Assembly (NCBI RefSeq): GCF_016617715.1 | Contig: NZ_CP067225.1 | Location: 3,044,001-3,108,000 of the forward strand | Direction: 5' to 3' | Source: Paracoccus sp. MC1862 | GTDB lineage: Bacteria; Pseudomonadota; Alphaproteobacteria; Rhodobacterales; Rhodobacteraceae | DNA length: 64,000 bases | Part shown: piece by piece, positions 46,475-55,800 of the stretch | How positions within the stretch are numbered: the first letter of the stretch is position 1 | Layout: each line of letters begins with the position of its first letter | Notes under the pieces: model-generated | Seen by the model: the letters and a program-made list of their open reading frames with translations, nothing else | Database searches by the model: none | What the model was told of the DNA's origin: nothing | Position numbers and translations under genes: made by a program

Positions 46475-47229
46475 AGGACTTCGACCTCGTCTCCGGGGCG
46501 GATGGTGCCGCCGGTCTGAACCTCGGCGTAGATGCCGAAGTCCTGGTGCCAGAACCGGTCCTGCAGCGCCTTGGGCATGTCCACGTCGATCCGTCCGGTG
46601 TCGGTGTCCACGCTGGTCGCATCGCAGCGGCCGATCCGCTCGGTCAGCTTCAGCACCACGGTCCCGCCAATGCGGATGCGGTGCAATTGCATGTCGCGTT
46701 CGGCGTAAGCGTCCCAGCCGTCGATCCACAGGTTGGCCCGCCAGCGATGGGTGCCCAGGGGCTGGCCGAGCCGCTCCTCCAGATCGCGCAGCGAGGACAG
46801 CGACAGGACGGACAGCCACGGGTGGTTCACGTCGGTCAGCGCCTGCGGAGCCTCGACCAGCTTCGCGGCCGGGGCCTTGCCGCTGGGCGCCCACAAGGGC
46901 GAGAGCCAGTCCAGCAGCGCCGCTTCGTCGCGCGTGGGATCGAAGCGCAGCGGGGGCAGATCGGGATGCGACAGCGCCAGATGGTCGCCGTCCCAGCCGC
47001 CGCTGATTGCCTGCAGGCGCGCGGAGGCGACCCCGCGCACGAATGCGGACTTGGGCAGCCAGCGGCGAAGTTCCTCGCCGTCGAGATGCTGCACCGCCGC
47101 CGCGTGCATCACCGCGAAGCGGCGGTCGCCGGGCAGGGGCTGGCCTGCGGTCAGGGCGACCTCGGCCAGCGCCTCTCCGCCGGCCGACTTGACCGGATAG
47201 CGGAAGACTTGGGCGAGCCGCGCGCTCAC
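46471..47229 (-). CDS. MOSC domain protein
   Basis: This 252-residue protein has the MOSC N-terminal beta barrel (RLAQVFRYPVKSAGGEALAEV) and a C-terminal MOSC domain (RWRANLWIDGWDAYAERDM, then IGRCDATSVDTDTG). The conserved Cys sits in that last motif. MOSC domains bind molybdenum cofactor sulfur. GTG 47229 overlaps the yidC stop. The substrate is unknown. Confidence 0.85.
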   Translation of the reverse strand: MSARLAQVFRYPVKSAGGEALAEVALTAGQPLPGDRRFAVMHAAAVQHLDGEELRRWLPKSAFVRGVASARLQAISGGWDGDHLALSHPDLPPLRFDPTRDEAALLDWLSPLWAPSGKAPAAKLVEAPQALTDVNHPWLSVLSLSSLRDLEERLGQPLGTHRWRANLWIDGWDAYAERDMQLHRIRIGGTVVLKLTERIGRCDATSVDTDTGRIDVDMPKALQDRFWHQDFGIYAEVQTGGTIRPGDEVEVL

Positions 47230-49082
47230 TTCTTCGGGCTGCGTTTGGGTATGCCCGACCGGATGTTGCCGAACAGGTCGGGGCGGTGGCCATGCATCGA
47301 CATGATCCCGTACTGCTGGATGATCGTGATCACGTTGTTGGTGATCCAGTAGAGCACCAGCCCCGAGGCGAAGCCGCCCAGCATGAACATGAAGATCCAG
47401 GGCATCCAGGCGAAGATCATCTTCTGCGCCGGGTCGGTGGGTGCCGGGTTCAGCTTCTGCTGCATCCACATCGAGATGCCGAGGATGATCGCCAGCACCG
47501 GCAGCGACAGCGAGTGCAGCATCGTTCCCTGCGCCGGCGCGTCCCAGGGCAGCATGCCGAACAGGTTCAGCAGCGACGAGGGATCCGGCGCGGAAAGGTC
47601 GCGGATCCAGCCGACCCAAGGGGCGTGGCGCAGTTCCAGCGTGACGAAGATCACCTTGTACAGCGCGAAGAAAATCGGAATCTGCAGCAGCAAGGGCAGG
47701 CAGCCCGCCGCCGGGTTCACCTTGGCGTTGCGGTACAGCGCCATGACCTCCTGCTGGTATTTCGCCCGGTCGTCGCCGGTGCGCTCCTTGATCGCCTCCA
47801 TCTCGGGCTGAAGCTCGCGCATCCGGGCCATCGAGACATAGGACTTGCGGGCCAGCGGGAATACCAGCGCCTTGAGGATGAAGGTCAGCGCGATGATCGA
47901 CCAGCCCATGTTGCCGATGGCGCCATTCAACCAGTGCAGCAGGCGGAAGATCGGCTTGGTCAGGAAGTAGAACCAGCCCCAGTCGATCGAATCGACGAAG
48001 CGGTCGATCCCCTTGGTCTGCTGGTAGGCATTGATCGTCTCCCACTCCTTGGCGCCGGCGAAAAGGTAGCTGGAGGAGGAAAGCTGCGTGCCTGCTGCCA
48101 CCGTCTGCATCGGCAGGCGCGTCTCGGCCTGGTAGATGTCGGCGCCCGGCGCGTATTTCACGACCGAGGTGAAGGGCTGGCCCGGCGCCGGGATCAGCGT
48201 CGTCATCCAGTACTTGTCGGTGAAGCCGACCCAGCCGTTTTCCGTGACCTGGGTGATCTCGGCGGGACCTTCCTGTCCGGCCGCGTCGAACTTCGCCATG
48301 TCCTTGTACTTGGCCTCGAGCAGCTGGCCGTCGCTCATGCCGACCGCACCTTCGTGCAGGATGAAGAAGTTCTGCGTGTCGGGCTGGCCGTGGCGGGCGA
48401 GGATGCCATAGGGCGCGGCCACGAAGGGCGCGGTCCCCAGGTTCTCGACGCTTTGCGTGACGGTGAACAGGTAGCGGTCGTCCAGTTCGAAGCTGCGGCG
48501 GAAGATCTGGCCCGCGCCGTTGTCCCAGGCCAGCGTGACCGGCTGGCCGGGAGCGAGCGTCTCGCCGCTTTCCACCGTCCATTGCGTCGCGGGGCTGGGA
48601 ACCAGCGCCGGGTCCACGCCGGGGCCGGGCATCCAGCCGTAGACGGCGTAATAGGGCTTCTGCACCACGATTTCCGGGTTCGCGCCGGGGGCGACGGGCG
48701 TGCCCTCGGTCGTGACCCGCGGCTGCGCCGTCGGCGACATCAGCCGCACGAAGGGCGAGTTCGGGTCCAGCGTCTCGCGGTAGCCGGTCAGCAGGATGTC
48801 GTCGATCCGGCCCCCCGCCAGCGAGATCGAGCCGCTGAGCGAGGGCGATTCGATCTGCACCCGTGGCGCGGTCAGCACCGGATCGTCGGCCGCCCCGATC
48901 AGCGTCGGCGCAGGCGCCTGCCCGGCCGGCGCATCCGGCAGGACCGTCCCGGCCGCCGTCTGCGTCACCGTGGCCGGGGCCACGGGCTCGGGCGGAGGCG
49001 GCGCGAAGAAGGCATACCACCCGATCATGACCAGTGCCGACAGCACCATGGCAAGGATCAGGTTGCGGTTGTTGTCGTCCAT
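47226..49082 (-). CDS. yidC: Membrane protein insertase
   Basis: This 618-residue protein inserts and folds inner-membrane proteins. It has an N-terminal helix (LILAMVLSALVMIGWYAFFA), a large periplasmic beta domain (about residues 60-360) and a five-helix core with GWSIIALTFILKALVFPLARK and PLLLQIPIFFALYKVIF. Length is normal for the alphaproteobacterial form. The usual neighbours rnpA and yidD lie about 9 kb away. Confidence 0.95.
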   Translation of the reverse strand: MDDNNRNLILAMVLSALVMIGWYAFFAPPPPEPVAPATVTQTAAGTVLPDAPAGQAPAPTLIGAADDPVLTAPRVQIESPSLSGSISLAGGRIDDILLTGYRETLDPNSPFVRLMSPTAQPRVTTEGTPVAPGANPEIVVQKPYYAVYGWMPGPGVDPALVPSPATQWTVESGETLAPGQPVTLAWDNGAGQIFRRSFELDDRYLFTVTQSVENLGTAPFVAAPYGILARHGQPDTQNFFILHEGAVGMSDGQLLEAKYKDMAKFDAAGQEGPAEITQVTENGWVGFTDKYWMTTLIPAPGQPFTSVVKYAPGADIYQAETRLPMQTVAAGTQLSSSSYLFAGAKEWETINAYQQTKGIDRFVDSIDWGWFYFLTKPIFRLLHWLNGAIGNMGWSIIALTFILKALVFPLARKSYVSMARMRELQPEMEAIKERTGDDRAKYQQEVMALYRNAKVNPAAGCLPLLLQIPIFFALYKVIFVTLELRHAPWVGWIRDLSAPDPSSLLNLFGMLPWDAPAQGTMLHSLSLPVLAIILGISMWMQQKLNPAPTDPAQKMIFAWMPWIFMFMLGGFASGLVLYWITNNVITIIQQYGIMSMHGHRPDLFGNIRSGIPKRSPKK

Positions 49083-49181
49083 CCTTCGGGACCCCGGTCT
49101 GTGCGAGAAATACGCGCCGCTTCAACCGGACCCCCCTGCAAAGGTCAAGCGAATAGCAGGTTCAGGGCTGGCGCGGGCCGA

Positions 49182-50153
49182 TCAGATGGCGGTGACGACG
49201 CGTTCCGCGTAAAGCCGCTCGACATCCTCGGCGCGGCAGAGATCGGTCGCGGGCGTCATCACCGCCGCCGCCGCGGCGGCGGCGCCCAGCGCCAGCGCGT
49301 CGGGTTCCGCCATGCCGCGGGCGACCGCCAGCGCATAGCCCGCGACGAAGCTGTCGCCCGCGCCGACCTTGCTGACGACCTCGACCTTCGGAGCTTCGGC
49401 GTGCCAGCGTCCCTGCGCGTTCGCGACGATATTGCCGTCCGATCCCCGCGCGATAATCACCGCACGGGCGGCGCCCGCCTGCACGAGGCTCGACGCGAAG
49501 TCGGCAGTGTCCTGCCGCCGGGACAGGGCGCGGCCCGCCAGCCCCTCGGCCTCGGCGTCGTCCATCCGCAGCACCGCGATGGGACCGGCCCGGCCCGAGG
49601 CGGCGGCGGCCAGCGCCTTGCCCGAGGTGTCCACGAACAGGCAGGTGTCGCGGCCGTTCAGCCGCTCGGCCAGCAGGATCGGGAACTCGGCCGGAACGCC
49701 CGGCGGGTTCGATCCCGAGACGACGAGGATGCCGTCCTCGGGCGCGGCCGAGGCCACCGCGTCCAGCGCCTCGCGCACATCGTCCTCCTGCCACTCAGGC
49801 CCCGGCAGGACAAAGCGGAACTGCTCGCCGGTGCTGCGGTCGATGACCGATACGGACTGCCGCGTCTCGGCGGGCGCCTCCAGGCGCAGGATCTCAAGCC
49901 CCGTCTCGCAGAGAAGAAGATCCCGCATCCGCTTGCCGTTGTGGCCTGCCAGAGCCACCACCGCCGTGGACTGCCCGGCCATCAGCGCGATGGCGCGGCT
50001 GACGTTGATGCCGCCGCCGCCCGCGTCGAAGACCGGTGCCTCGCAGCGCAGCTTGAGGTCAGGCACCACCTTCTCGGCGCTGGTGGCGATGTCCAGCGCC
50101 GGGTTCAGGGTGACGGTCAGGATCGGGACCTGCGGCTGGGGCGTGACGATCAT
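49182..50153 (-). CDS. PfkB-family sugar kinase, 1-phosphofructokinase-like
   Basis: This 323-residue kinase begins ILTVTLNPALDIATSAEKV, typical of the FruK/PfkB group. The substrate loop is GGGGINVSRAIALMAG and the catalytic site is KVGAGDSFVAGYALAVARG near residue 255. It probably phosphorylates fructose 1- or 6-phosphate or a tagatose phosphate. ATG 50153 overlaps the metallopeptidase stop as ATGA. Confidence 0.86.
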   Translation of the reverse strand: MIVTPQPQVPILTVTLNPALDIATSAEKVVPDLKLRCEAPVFDAGGGGINVSRAIALMAGQSTAVVALAGHNGKRMRDLLLCETGLEILRLEAPAETRQSVSVIDRSTGEQFRFVLPGPEWQEDDVREALDAVASAAPEDGILVVSGSNPPGVPAEFPILLAERLNGRDTCLFVDTSGKALAAAASGRAGPIAVLRMDDAEAEGLAGRALSRRQDTADFASSLVQAGAARAVIIARGSDGNIVANAQGRWHAEAPKVEVVSKVGAGDSFVAGYALAVARGMAEPDALALGAAAAAAAVMTPATDLCRAEDVERLYAERVVTAI

Positions 50154-50557
50154 TCCCACCACCTGTCGATGCTGGCGATGTCGCCGTCAGACCAGCCGAA
50201 GTGATGGGCGAATTCATGGATCACCACGTTGCGGACCAGCGCCCCTAGCGCCACGTCGCCGCGTTCGGCCCATTCGTCCAAGATCGCCCGGCGGAACAGC
50301 CAGACCGTGTCGGGGAAATGCTGGGGTTGGCTCGCCATCTTCTCGGTCTCGGGGACGCCGTCGTAAAGCCCGGTCAGCTCCAGCGGGTCGTCGATCTCAA
50401 GCTCGTCCAGCACGTCCTCGCCGGCGAAGTCCTCGACCCGCAGGATGACCTGGGCGGCGGGGCCGGCGAACTCGGCGGGCAGGCCGGCCAGAATCTCGCG
50501 TGCCAGCGCCTCGATATCGGCGGCGGAGGGCGCGGTGGCCTCGGTCCAGTCGGTCAT
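50150..50557 (-). CDS. Minimal metallopeptidase-like protein (HExxH)
   Basis: This 135-residue protein carries a zincin motif, VIHEFAHHFGWSD, near residue 112, which fits HExxH-x-x-G. It is the small metallopeptidase family (PF06262-like) common in Proteobacteria, whose targets are unknown. No membrane segment is seen. It is coupled to the PfkB kinase gene. Confidence 0.83.
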   Translation of the reverse strand: MTDWTEATAPSAADIEALAREILAGLPAEFAGPAAQVILRVEDFAGEDVLDELEIDDPLELTGLYDGVPETEKMASQPQHFPDTVWLFRRAILDEWAERGDVALGALVRNVVIHEFAHHFGWSDGDIASIDRWWE

Positions 50558-50641
50558 GACGTCTCCGGGTCGTGGCGGTCAGGCCCCGATATGGACAAGA
50601 ATCGCCCGGTATGAAAGAGCGGGCGGATCAAGGAGACGCCG

Positions 50642-51970
50642 ATGACCACGACCCGTTTCGCGCCCTCGCCGACCGGCCATATCCACGTCGGCAACCTGCG
50701 AACCGCCCTGATGAACTACCTGATCGCCCGGAAAACCGGCGGCACGTTCATCCTGCGGCTGGACGACACCGACCGCGAGCGGTCGAAGCAGGAATATGCC
50801 GACGGCATCCAGCGCGATCTGGAATGGCTGGGGCTGCAATGGGACCGGACCGAGCGGCAGTCCGACCGGCTGGACCGCTATGCCGAGGCCGCAGATGCGC
50901 TGCGCGGGGCCGGACGGCTTTACGAGGTCTTTGAGACGCCGACCGAGTTGGACCTGAAGCGCAAGAAGCAACTCAACATGGGGAAACCGCCGGTCTATGA
51001 CCGCGCCGGGCTTGCGCTGTCCAACGAGGACCGTGAGCGGCTGCGGGCCGAGGGGCGCGAGGGCTACTGGCGCTTTCGGCTGGACCAGGAGCGGATCGAG
51101 TGGCCCGACGGCATCATCGGCGACGTGTCGATCGACGCGGCCTCCGTCAGCGACCCGGTGCTGATCCGGCATGACGGGCAGGTGCTTTATACCTTCGCGT
51201 CCTCGGTCGATGACGTGGACATGGGCGTGACCGACATCGTGCGCGGCGCCGACCATGTGACCAACACCGCAACGCAGATCCAGATCATCCGGGCGCTGGG
51301 CAGCGAACCCCCGCGCTTTGCCCACCACTCGCTGCTGACCGGCCCGGGGGGAGAGGAACTGTCCAAGCGCCTGGGCACCCTGTCGCTCCGCGACCTGCGC
51401 GAGCAGGGCGTCGCCCCCGAGGCGCTGCTGTCCCTGATGGCGCGGTTGGGGTCGAACCAGCCGGTGACCCTGCGGATGAGCCTTGACGAGTTGGCCGAGG
51501 GCTTCGACCTGTCGCAATTCGGCGCCTCGCCCACCAAGTTCGACGCCGAGGACCTGTGGCCGCTGACGCGCGAGCGCAACCAGCACCTGCCGTTCGAGGC
51601 GGTGCGCGACCGGATCGCCGCCATGGGCGTGCCCGGCGACATTGCCGAGCGGTTCTGGTCGGTTGCGCGGGCCAACATCACAAAGCTGGACGATCTGGGC
51701 GAGTGGTGGAGCCTGATGCGCGACGGCGCGCAGCCACTGATCGACCCCGAGGACGCCGAGTTCATCCCGCAGGCGCTGGCGATGCTGCCCGCCCGTCCCT
51801 GGACCGGAGCGACCTGGGGTGAATGGACGGGCGCGGTGAAAGCCGCCACGGGCCGCAAGGGCAAGGGGCTGTTCATGCCCTTGCGCAAGGCCCTGACCGG
51901 CATGGATCACGGCCCCGAGATGGCCGACCTGATGCCGCTGCTGCAAAGGGTGCCCGCCGCCGAAGGCTGA
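50642..51970 (+). CDS. gltX: Glutamyl-tRNA synthetase
   Basis: This 442-residue class I synthetase attaches glutamate to tRNA. The HIGH motif appears as GHIHVGNLRTAL near residue 16 and the KMSKS motif as ELSKRLGTLS near residue 240. Alphaproteobacteria often have two such genes and glutaminylate by transamidation. Whether this is the main or second copy cannot be told here. Confidence 0.93.
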   Translation: MTTTRFAPSPTGHIHVGNLRTALMNYLIARKTGGTFILRLDDTDRERSKQEYADGIQRDLEWLGLQWDRTERQSDRLDRYAEAADALRGAGRLYEVFETPTELDLKRKKQLNMGKPPVYDRAGLALSNEDRERLRAEGREGYWRFRLDQERIEWPDGIIGDVSIDAASVSDPVLIRHDGQVLYTFASSVDDVDMGVTDIVRGADHVTNTATQIQIIRALGSEPPRFAHHSLLTGPGGEELSKRLGTLSLRDLREQGVAPEALLSLMARLGSNQPVTLRMSLDELAEGFDLSQFGASPTKFDAEDLWPLTRERNQHLPFEAVRDRIAAMGVPGDIAERFWSVARANITKLDDLGEWWSLMRDGAQPLIDPEDAEFIPQALAMLPARPWTGATWGEWTGAVKAATGRKGKGLFMPLRKALTGMDHGPEMADLMPLLQRVPAAEG

Positions 51971-52004
51971 GCAGCCGCCGCTTCCGCAAGACGCGGCCTT
52001 CAAG

Positions 52005-52028
52005 CGCCCGTGCCTTGCGGGCGGTTTT
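52005..52028 (+). terminator. Possible terminator after gltX
   Basis: A 6-bp stem CGCCCG (52005-52010) with CGGGCG (52018-52023) is followed by GTTTT. It is short but placed 34 bases after the gltX stop and before the convergent tonB gene. Confidence 0.5.
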
Positions 52029-52091
52029 CAGCGCCTGCGAGGGACAGATCCCGCACAGCCCCTCGGTGCGCTCCGGCCCGTGCCGCAGTTG

Positions 52092-53039
52092 TCACCGCAG
52101 CCTGATCGCGATGGGCTGGGTGAACTGGAAGGACCGGCCGGTGGGCGGCGGCGGCAGGCCCGGCATCCGGGCCGCCTGTCGGGCAAGCGCCGCGTCGATC
52201 TGGGGATCGCCGGTTCCCCGCGCCAGCCGGGCGCTGGTGGCGCCGTTGGCGGCTACGCTGACAGTCACGGTGGCCTGCACGGTGCCGCCCTTGCCGCGGA
52301 TGCGGGTGCGGCTCATGTGCCGGCTGACCGTGGCGCCGGCGCGCTGTTCCCAACTGGCCTGTGCCTGCCGCGAGGCGCCGGATGCGGCGGCGGGGGCCTG
52401 CCGCGCGCCGCTTTCCGCGCCGCGGCCCTGTCGGCCCGAACGCGACGACTGGGATTGTTCGCGGCGCGGATCGCTGCGTTCCGCGCGGGGCTGTTCTGGC
52501 GCGCGCCGAGCCTCGCGGCGGCGTTCCTCTCGCGGCTCCTCGCGGGGCTGCTCGGGCCGCATCAGCCGCTCGGGGCGGCGAGGCGGCGGGGGGACGGCGG
52601 CGGGGGTGGCCTCGGGCGGCGTCGTGAGGCTGGCGAAGTCGGGCGGCGGCAGGGGCACGACCGGGGGGGGCTCGAACTCCGGCACCGGCTCGGGAGGGGG
52701 CATCTCGGCGAAATCGGGGGGCGTCAGCGGCTCGACCCCGGGTGGGACGAATTCGGGTTCCGGTGGCACCAGTTCAGAGAAATCAGGTGGGGGCAGCGGA
52801 TCGACAGGCTCGGGGGTGAACTCCCGTGGCGGGTCGGCAGTTTCTTCGTTGGCGTCGGTCTCCGGCGCCTCCTCGCCCGCAGGCGGCGGGGCGAGGTCCA
52901 GCAGGATCGCGTCAGGCACGGCGGGCAGGGTCTGGCCGGGCTGGCGCATGGCCCAGGCGGCGGCCGCCACATGGGCCGACAGCACCAGCGCGCCCACCGC
53001 CAGCCACGCCCCCGCGTTGCCCAGGCGCCCGCCGCTCAT
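52092..53039 (-). CDS. tonB: Energy transducer TonB
   Basis: This 315-residue protein has an N-terminal anchor helix (AWLAVGALVLSAHVAAAAWAM). A long proline- and glutamate-rich spacer (PPREFTPEPVDPLPPPDF and similar repeats) spans the periplasm. The C-terminal TonB domain starts near residue 235 (TVSRHMSRTRIRGKGGTVQ). It is the last gene of exbB-exbD-tonB, overlapping exbD as ATGG/TGA-type adjacency. It passes proton-motive energy to outer-membrane receptors; no receptor gene is in the window. Confidence 0.92.
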   Translation of the reverse strand: MSGGRLGNAGAWLAVGALVLSAHVAAAAWAMRQPGQTLPAVPDAILLDLAPPPAGEEAPETDANEETADPPREFTPEPVDPLPPPDFSELVPPEPEFVPPGVEPLTPPDFAEMPPPEPVPEFEPPPVVPLPPPDFASLTTPPEATPAAVPPPPRRPERLMRPEQPREEPREERRREARRAPEQPRAERSDPRREQSQSSRSGRQGRGAESGARQAPAAASGASRQAQASWEQRAGATVSRHMSRTRIRGKGGTVQATVTVSVAANGATSARLARGTGDPQIDAALARQAARMPGLPPPPTGRSFQFTQPIAIRLR

Positions 53040-53494
53040 GGCGTTGCCGCCAGCGCCGCCGGCGGTGCGCTGGCGCGGTCCATTCCGACCAGGGCGATCT
53101 TCAGGTAGCCCGAATCGCGCAGGCGGTTCATCACCCCCATCAGGTCGCCATAGGCCACCGCCTGGTCGGCCCGCAGGTAGATGCGGGTTTCAAGGTCGCC
53201 CCCGGTCGCCTCCGCAAGCTCGGCCGCAAGCGCGTCGGGGGCGATCGTCTCGTTGCCCAGCGACAGCGCCAGATCCGGGCCCACGGTCAGCCAGACGGGC
53301 GTGTCGGGACGACCGGATACCGGCGCGTTCGACACCGGCAGGTCCACGTTGATGTCCACGGTGGACAGGGGCGCCGCCACCATGAAGATGATCAGCAGGA
53401 CCAGCATCACGTCGATGAAGGGGGTGACGTTGATCTCGTGGTTTTCCACCAGATCGTCGTCGCCATTCGGCTGGTTCCGGATGCCCCCCGCCAT
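53036..53494 (-). CDS. exbD: TonB-system biopolymer transport protein ExbD
   Basis: This 152-residue protein has one N-terminal helix, VTPFIDVMLVLLIIFMVAAP, with the conserved Asp that takes part in proton flow. A periplasmic domain follows. It starts at the last base of exbB and forms the stator with ExbB. Confidence 0.93.
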   Translation of the reverse strand: MAGGIRNQPNGDDDLVENHEINVTPFIDVMLVLLIIFMVAAPLSTVDINVDLPVSNAPVSGRPDTPVWLTVGPDLALSLGNETIAPDALAAELAEATGGDLETRIYLRADQAVAYGDLMGVMNRLRDSGYLKIALVGMDRASAPPAALAATP

Positions 53495-54477
53495 CAGACC
53501 GCGAACCCCGCCGCCGCGCGGTCAAGGTCGCGGCTGACCAGCCGGTCGACCCCTGCCGCGGTTTCGTTCAGGCGCAGCCTGTAGCCGGTGATCGCGCGGG
53601 CGAAGAAGTTGTAGATGACGACGGCCGGGATGGCCGCGACAAGGCCGAGGGCGGTCGCCAGCAGCGCCTCGGCGATGCCCGGCGCGACCACGGCGAGGTT
53701 GGTCGTCTGCGCCTCGGAAATGCCGATGAAGCTGTTCATGATCCCCCAGACGGTGCCGAACAGTCCGACAAAGGGCGCGGTCGAGCCGATGGTGGCCAGA
53801 ACCCCGGTGCCGCGCCCCATGTGCCGCGCCGCCCGTGCCTGGATCTGGCCCAAGTGCGAGCCGATGCGTTCCCGCACCCCGTCGGTGGACAACCCTTCGG
53901 CAGATCGGTTCAGCTCGCGCGCCGCCGCCCGCAGCATCCGGTCCTCGGGGCCGCGCCCGTCGGCCGAGCCCAGGGCGGCGCGCAGGCTGGCGGCCGCCTC
54001 GATCCGGCGTGCGCCCTGGTTTATGGCGCGCATCGCCGTCAGGTATTCGATCATCTTCACGATCAGCACCGTCCAGGTGACGATCGAGGCGAAGACAAGG
54101 CCGATCATCACCGCCTTCACCACGATGTCGGCCTGCCGGTACATCCCCATCGGCGACAGGTCATGGGGCAGTGCATCCGCCGGGATCGCCCCGAGAGGAC
54201 TCGAGTCCGGCCCGGTCGAATCATCGGCAGCAGGCGCATCTGTTCCGATGGACGGCGAGGCGGCGGTGCCGGCCTCGCCCGCCGCGATGGCTGCAGGGGG
54301 CGCGACCTGCGGCGCGGAGGGCGCAGCGGGCGTCGTCGCGACAGGCGCGGGCACCACCTGCGGCGCGGGGGACAAGGGAACATCCTGCGCCAGCGCGGCA
54401 GGCGCGCCACTTCCGGCAGCAACGGCAAGCGCAAGCGAAAGCCGGAGCAGGGCAGCGCGAGGAAGGGCAAACATCAT
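53494..54477 (-). CDS. exbB: TonB-system energiser ExbB with signal peptide and P/A-rich stretch
   Basis: This 327-residue protein has a signal-like N-terminus ([20 protein letters not shown]), then a Pro/Ala-rich segment to about residue 85. The MotA/TolQ/ExbB core follows: [21 protein letters not shown], then [31 protein letters not shown]. The longer N-terminus is typical of the ExbB type paired with haem or iron uptake. ATG 54477 is used; ATG 54474 is equally possible. Confidence 0.92.
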   Translation of the reverse strand: MMFALPRAALLRLSLALAVAAGSGAPAALAQDVPLSPAPQVVPAPVATTPAAPSAPQVAPPAAIAAGEAGTAASPSIGTDAPAADDSTGPDSSPLGAIPADALPHDLSPMGMYRQADIVVKAVMIGLVFASIVTWTVLIVKMIEYLTAMRAINQGARRIEAAASLRAALGSADGRGPEDRMLRAAARELNRSAEGLSTDGVRERIGSHLGQIQARAARHMGRGTGVLATIGSTAPFVGLFGTVWGIMNSFIGISEAQTTNLAVVAPGIAEALLATALGLVAAIPAVVIYNFFARAITGYRLRLNETAAGVDRLVSRDLDRAAAGFAV

Positions 54478-54527
54478 GGAACAAACCTTGCTGAGCGGCG
54501 TGGCCGCATTCGTTCCGGTCCAAATAG

Positions 54528-54654
54528 ACTCTGACATTTCTTGTCAACTATCTGCGAGCTGGAGGGCAAATTTCCAATTCGCCGCAACCGGCGCTGTACC
54601 TGAGCAACAGAATCGTATTGACAGAGGTCAATCCTGACGTAAACACTCTGACAT
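54528..54654. promoter_or_regulatory. Iron-regulation candidate region between exbB and hemP
   Basis: This divergent gap holds two perfect palindromes: TGACA-TTTCT-TGTCA (54532-54546) and ATTGAC-AGAG-GTCAAT (54617-54632). The 10-mer ACTCTGACAT also occurs twice (54528-54537 and 54645-54654), each time beside one of the genes. Gene function (TonB system, HemP, Bfd) points to an iron-responsive regulator such as RirA, IscR or Irr. I cannot tell which. Confidence 0.65.
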
Positions 54655-54690
54655 ACCCGAGCAACAAGCTCACTTAAGTTGGAGGCTCAG

Positions 54691-54867
54691 ATGAACGACC
54701 TCACCTTCCATGGTAACGATCCCATGCCTGTCCAGGTCCGGCTGCAGGCCCCTTTGCATGACGCGACGGCCCTGACCGCGGGCGGGCATCTGGCCCAGAT
54801 CGCGCTGGCCGATCAGATCTATACGCTGCGAATCACGCGCGCCGGAAAGCTGATCCTGACCAAGTGA
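54691..54867 (+). CDS. hemP: Hemin uptake protein HemP
   Basis: This 58-residue protein ends in DQIYTLRITRAGKLILTK, the HemP signature. GGAGG lies just before ATG 54691; the upstream TTG 54679 is not needed. HemP is linked with haem uptake and iron regulation, perhaps as a regulator of haem receptor expression. It is divergent from exbB and upstream of bfd-bfr. Confidence 0.9.
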   Translation: MNDLTFHGNDPMPVQVRLQAPLHDATALTAGGHLAQIALADQIYTLRITRAGKLILTK

Positions 54868-54982
54868 CCGGGGACGCCCCCCGCATGCCCAGCCACCCAC
54901 GAAAGCCCGGCCCCATGCACCCTGTCATCCTTTCCCCCGGCTTCCCGGCCCCTGCCATGATCGCGCAACAGGAAACAGCCCG

Positions 54983-55237
54983 ATGATCGTCTGTCATTGC
55001 ATGGGGATCACCGATGGCGAGATCCGCGCCGCGGTCGGCTGGATGCGCGCCTCGGATGCTGATACGATCGTGACGCCCGGCAAGATCTACCACGCGCTCG
55101 GCAAGCGCGCGGATTGCGGCGGGTGCATGAAACTGTTCGTCGCGACGATGCGCGCCGCCGATGGCTTTGCCGTCGATGCAGACCCAAGGCAGGTGCCGGC
55201 GGTTCTGCGCGGATTGCGGCAGCGGGCGGCGGTCTGA
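54983..55237 (+). CDS. bfd: Bacterioferritin-associated ferredoxin
   Basis: This 84-residue protein has [18 protein letters not shown], then [13 protein letters not shown]. The four Cys (CHC and CGGC) hold a [2Fe-2S] cluster. Bfd docks on bacterioferritin and reduces its stored Fe3+ for release. It is directly upstream of bfr (17-base gap), so they form a pair. Expression is expected under iron limitation. Confidence 0.94.
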   Translation: MIVCHCMGITDGEIRAAVGWMRASDADTIVTPGKIYHALGKRADCGGCMKLFVATMRAADGFAVDADPRQVPAVLRGLRQRAAV

Positions 55238-55254
55238 AAGCAGAGGGGCTGTCC

Positions 55255-55740
55255 ATGAAGGGTGATCCGAAGGTCATCGAGTATCTCAATGCCGCGCTCA
55301 GGTCCGAGCTGACGGCCGTCAGCCAGTACTGGCTGCATTACCGCCTGCAGGACGACTGGGGCTATGGCCGGATCGCCAAGAAGTCGCGCGAGGAATCGAT
55401 CGAGGAAATGCATCACGCCGATCGCCTGATCGAGCGGATCATCTTCCTTGAAGGGCATCCGAACCTGCAGAAGCTGGACCCGCTGCGGATTGGTCAGAAC
55501 CTGCGCGAAACGCTCGAAGCGGACCTCGCCGCCGAGCATGAGGCCCGCAACCTGTATCTCGAGGCGCGGCAGCATTGCTCGCAGGTGAACGACCAGGTGT
55601 CGAAATCCCTGTTCGACGACCTGATCGAGGACGAGGAAGGCCATATCGACTTTCTGGAAACGCAGTTGTCGCTGATGGACGAGATCGGTGCCCAGAACTA
55701 CGGCCAGTTGAATGCAAGGCCCGCCGACAAGGCAGAGTGA
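55255..55740 (+). CDS. bfr: Bacterioferritin
   Basis: This 161-residue haem-containing ferritin stores iron. Di-iron ligands are visible in [18 protein letters not shown] and EEMHHADRL, and in the second pair AEHEARNL and [12 protein letters not shown]. The haem-binding Met is in the MHHA region. A terminator follows. The partner bfd is upstream. Confidence 0.95.
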   Translation: MKGDPKVIEYLNAALRSELTAVSQYWLHYRLQDDWGYGRIAKKSREESIEEMHHADRLIERIIFLEGHPNLQKLDPLRIGQNLRETLEADLAAEHEARNLYLEARQHCSQVNDQVSKSLFDDLIEDEEGHIDFLETQLSLMDEIGAQNYGQLNARPADKAE

Positions 55741-55764
55741 GCGGCGACGACCAAGAAGCTGCGG

Positions 55765-55788
55765 ACGCCGCCTTCGGGCGGCGTTTTC
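55765..55788 (+). terminator. Terminator after bfr
   Basis: The stem ACGCCGCC (55765-55772) with GGCGGCGT (55777-55784) has a TTCG tetraloop, a very stable form, and is followed by TTTC. It lies 24 bases after the bfr stop. Confidence 0.85.
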
Positions 55789-55800
55789 ATTTCACAGTCG

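Noticed and set aside
46471..49125. A minus-strand frame of 884 codons covering yidC
   Set aside because: Its first ~630 codons are out-of-frame with yidC and low in complexity. Only the part from GTG 47229 is the MOSC protein.
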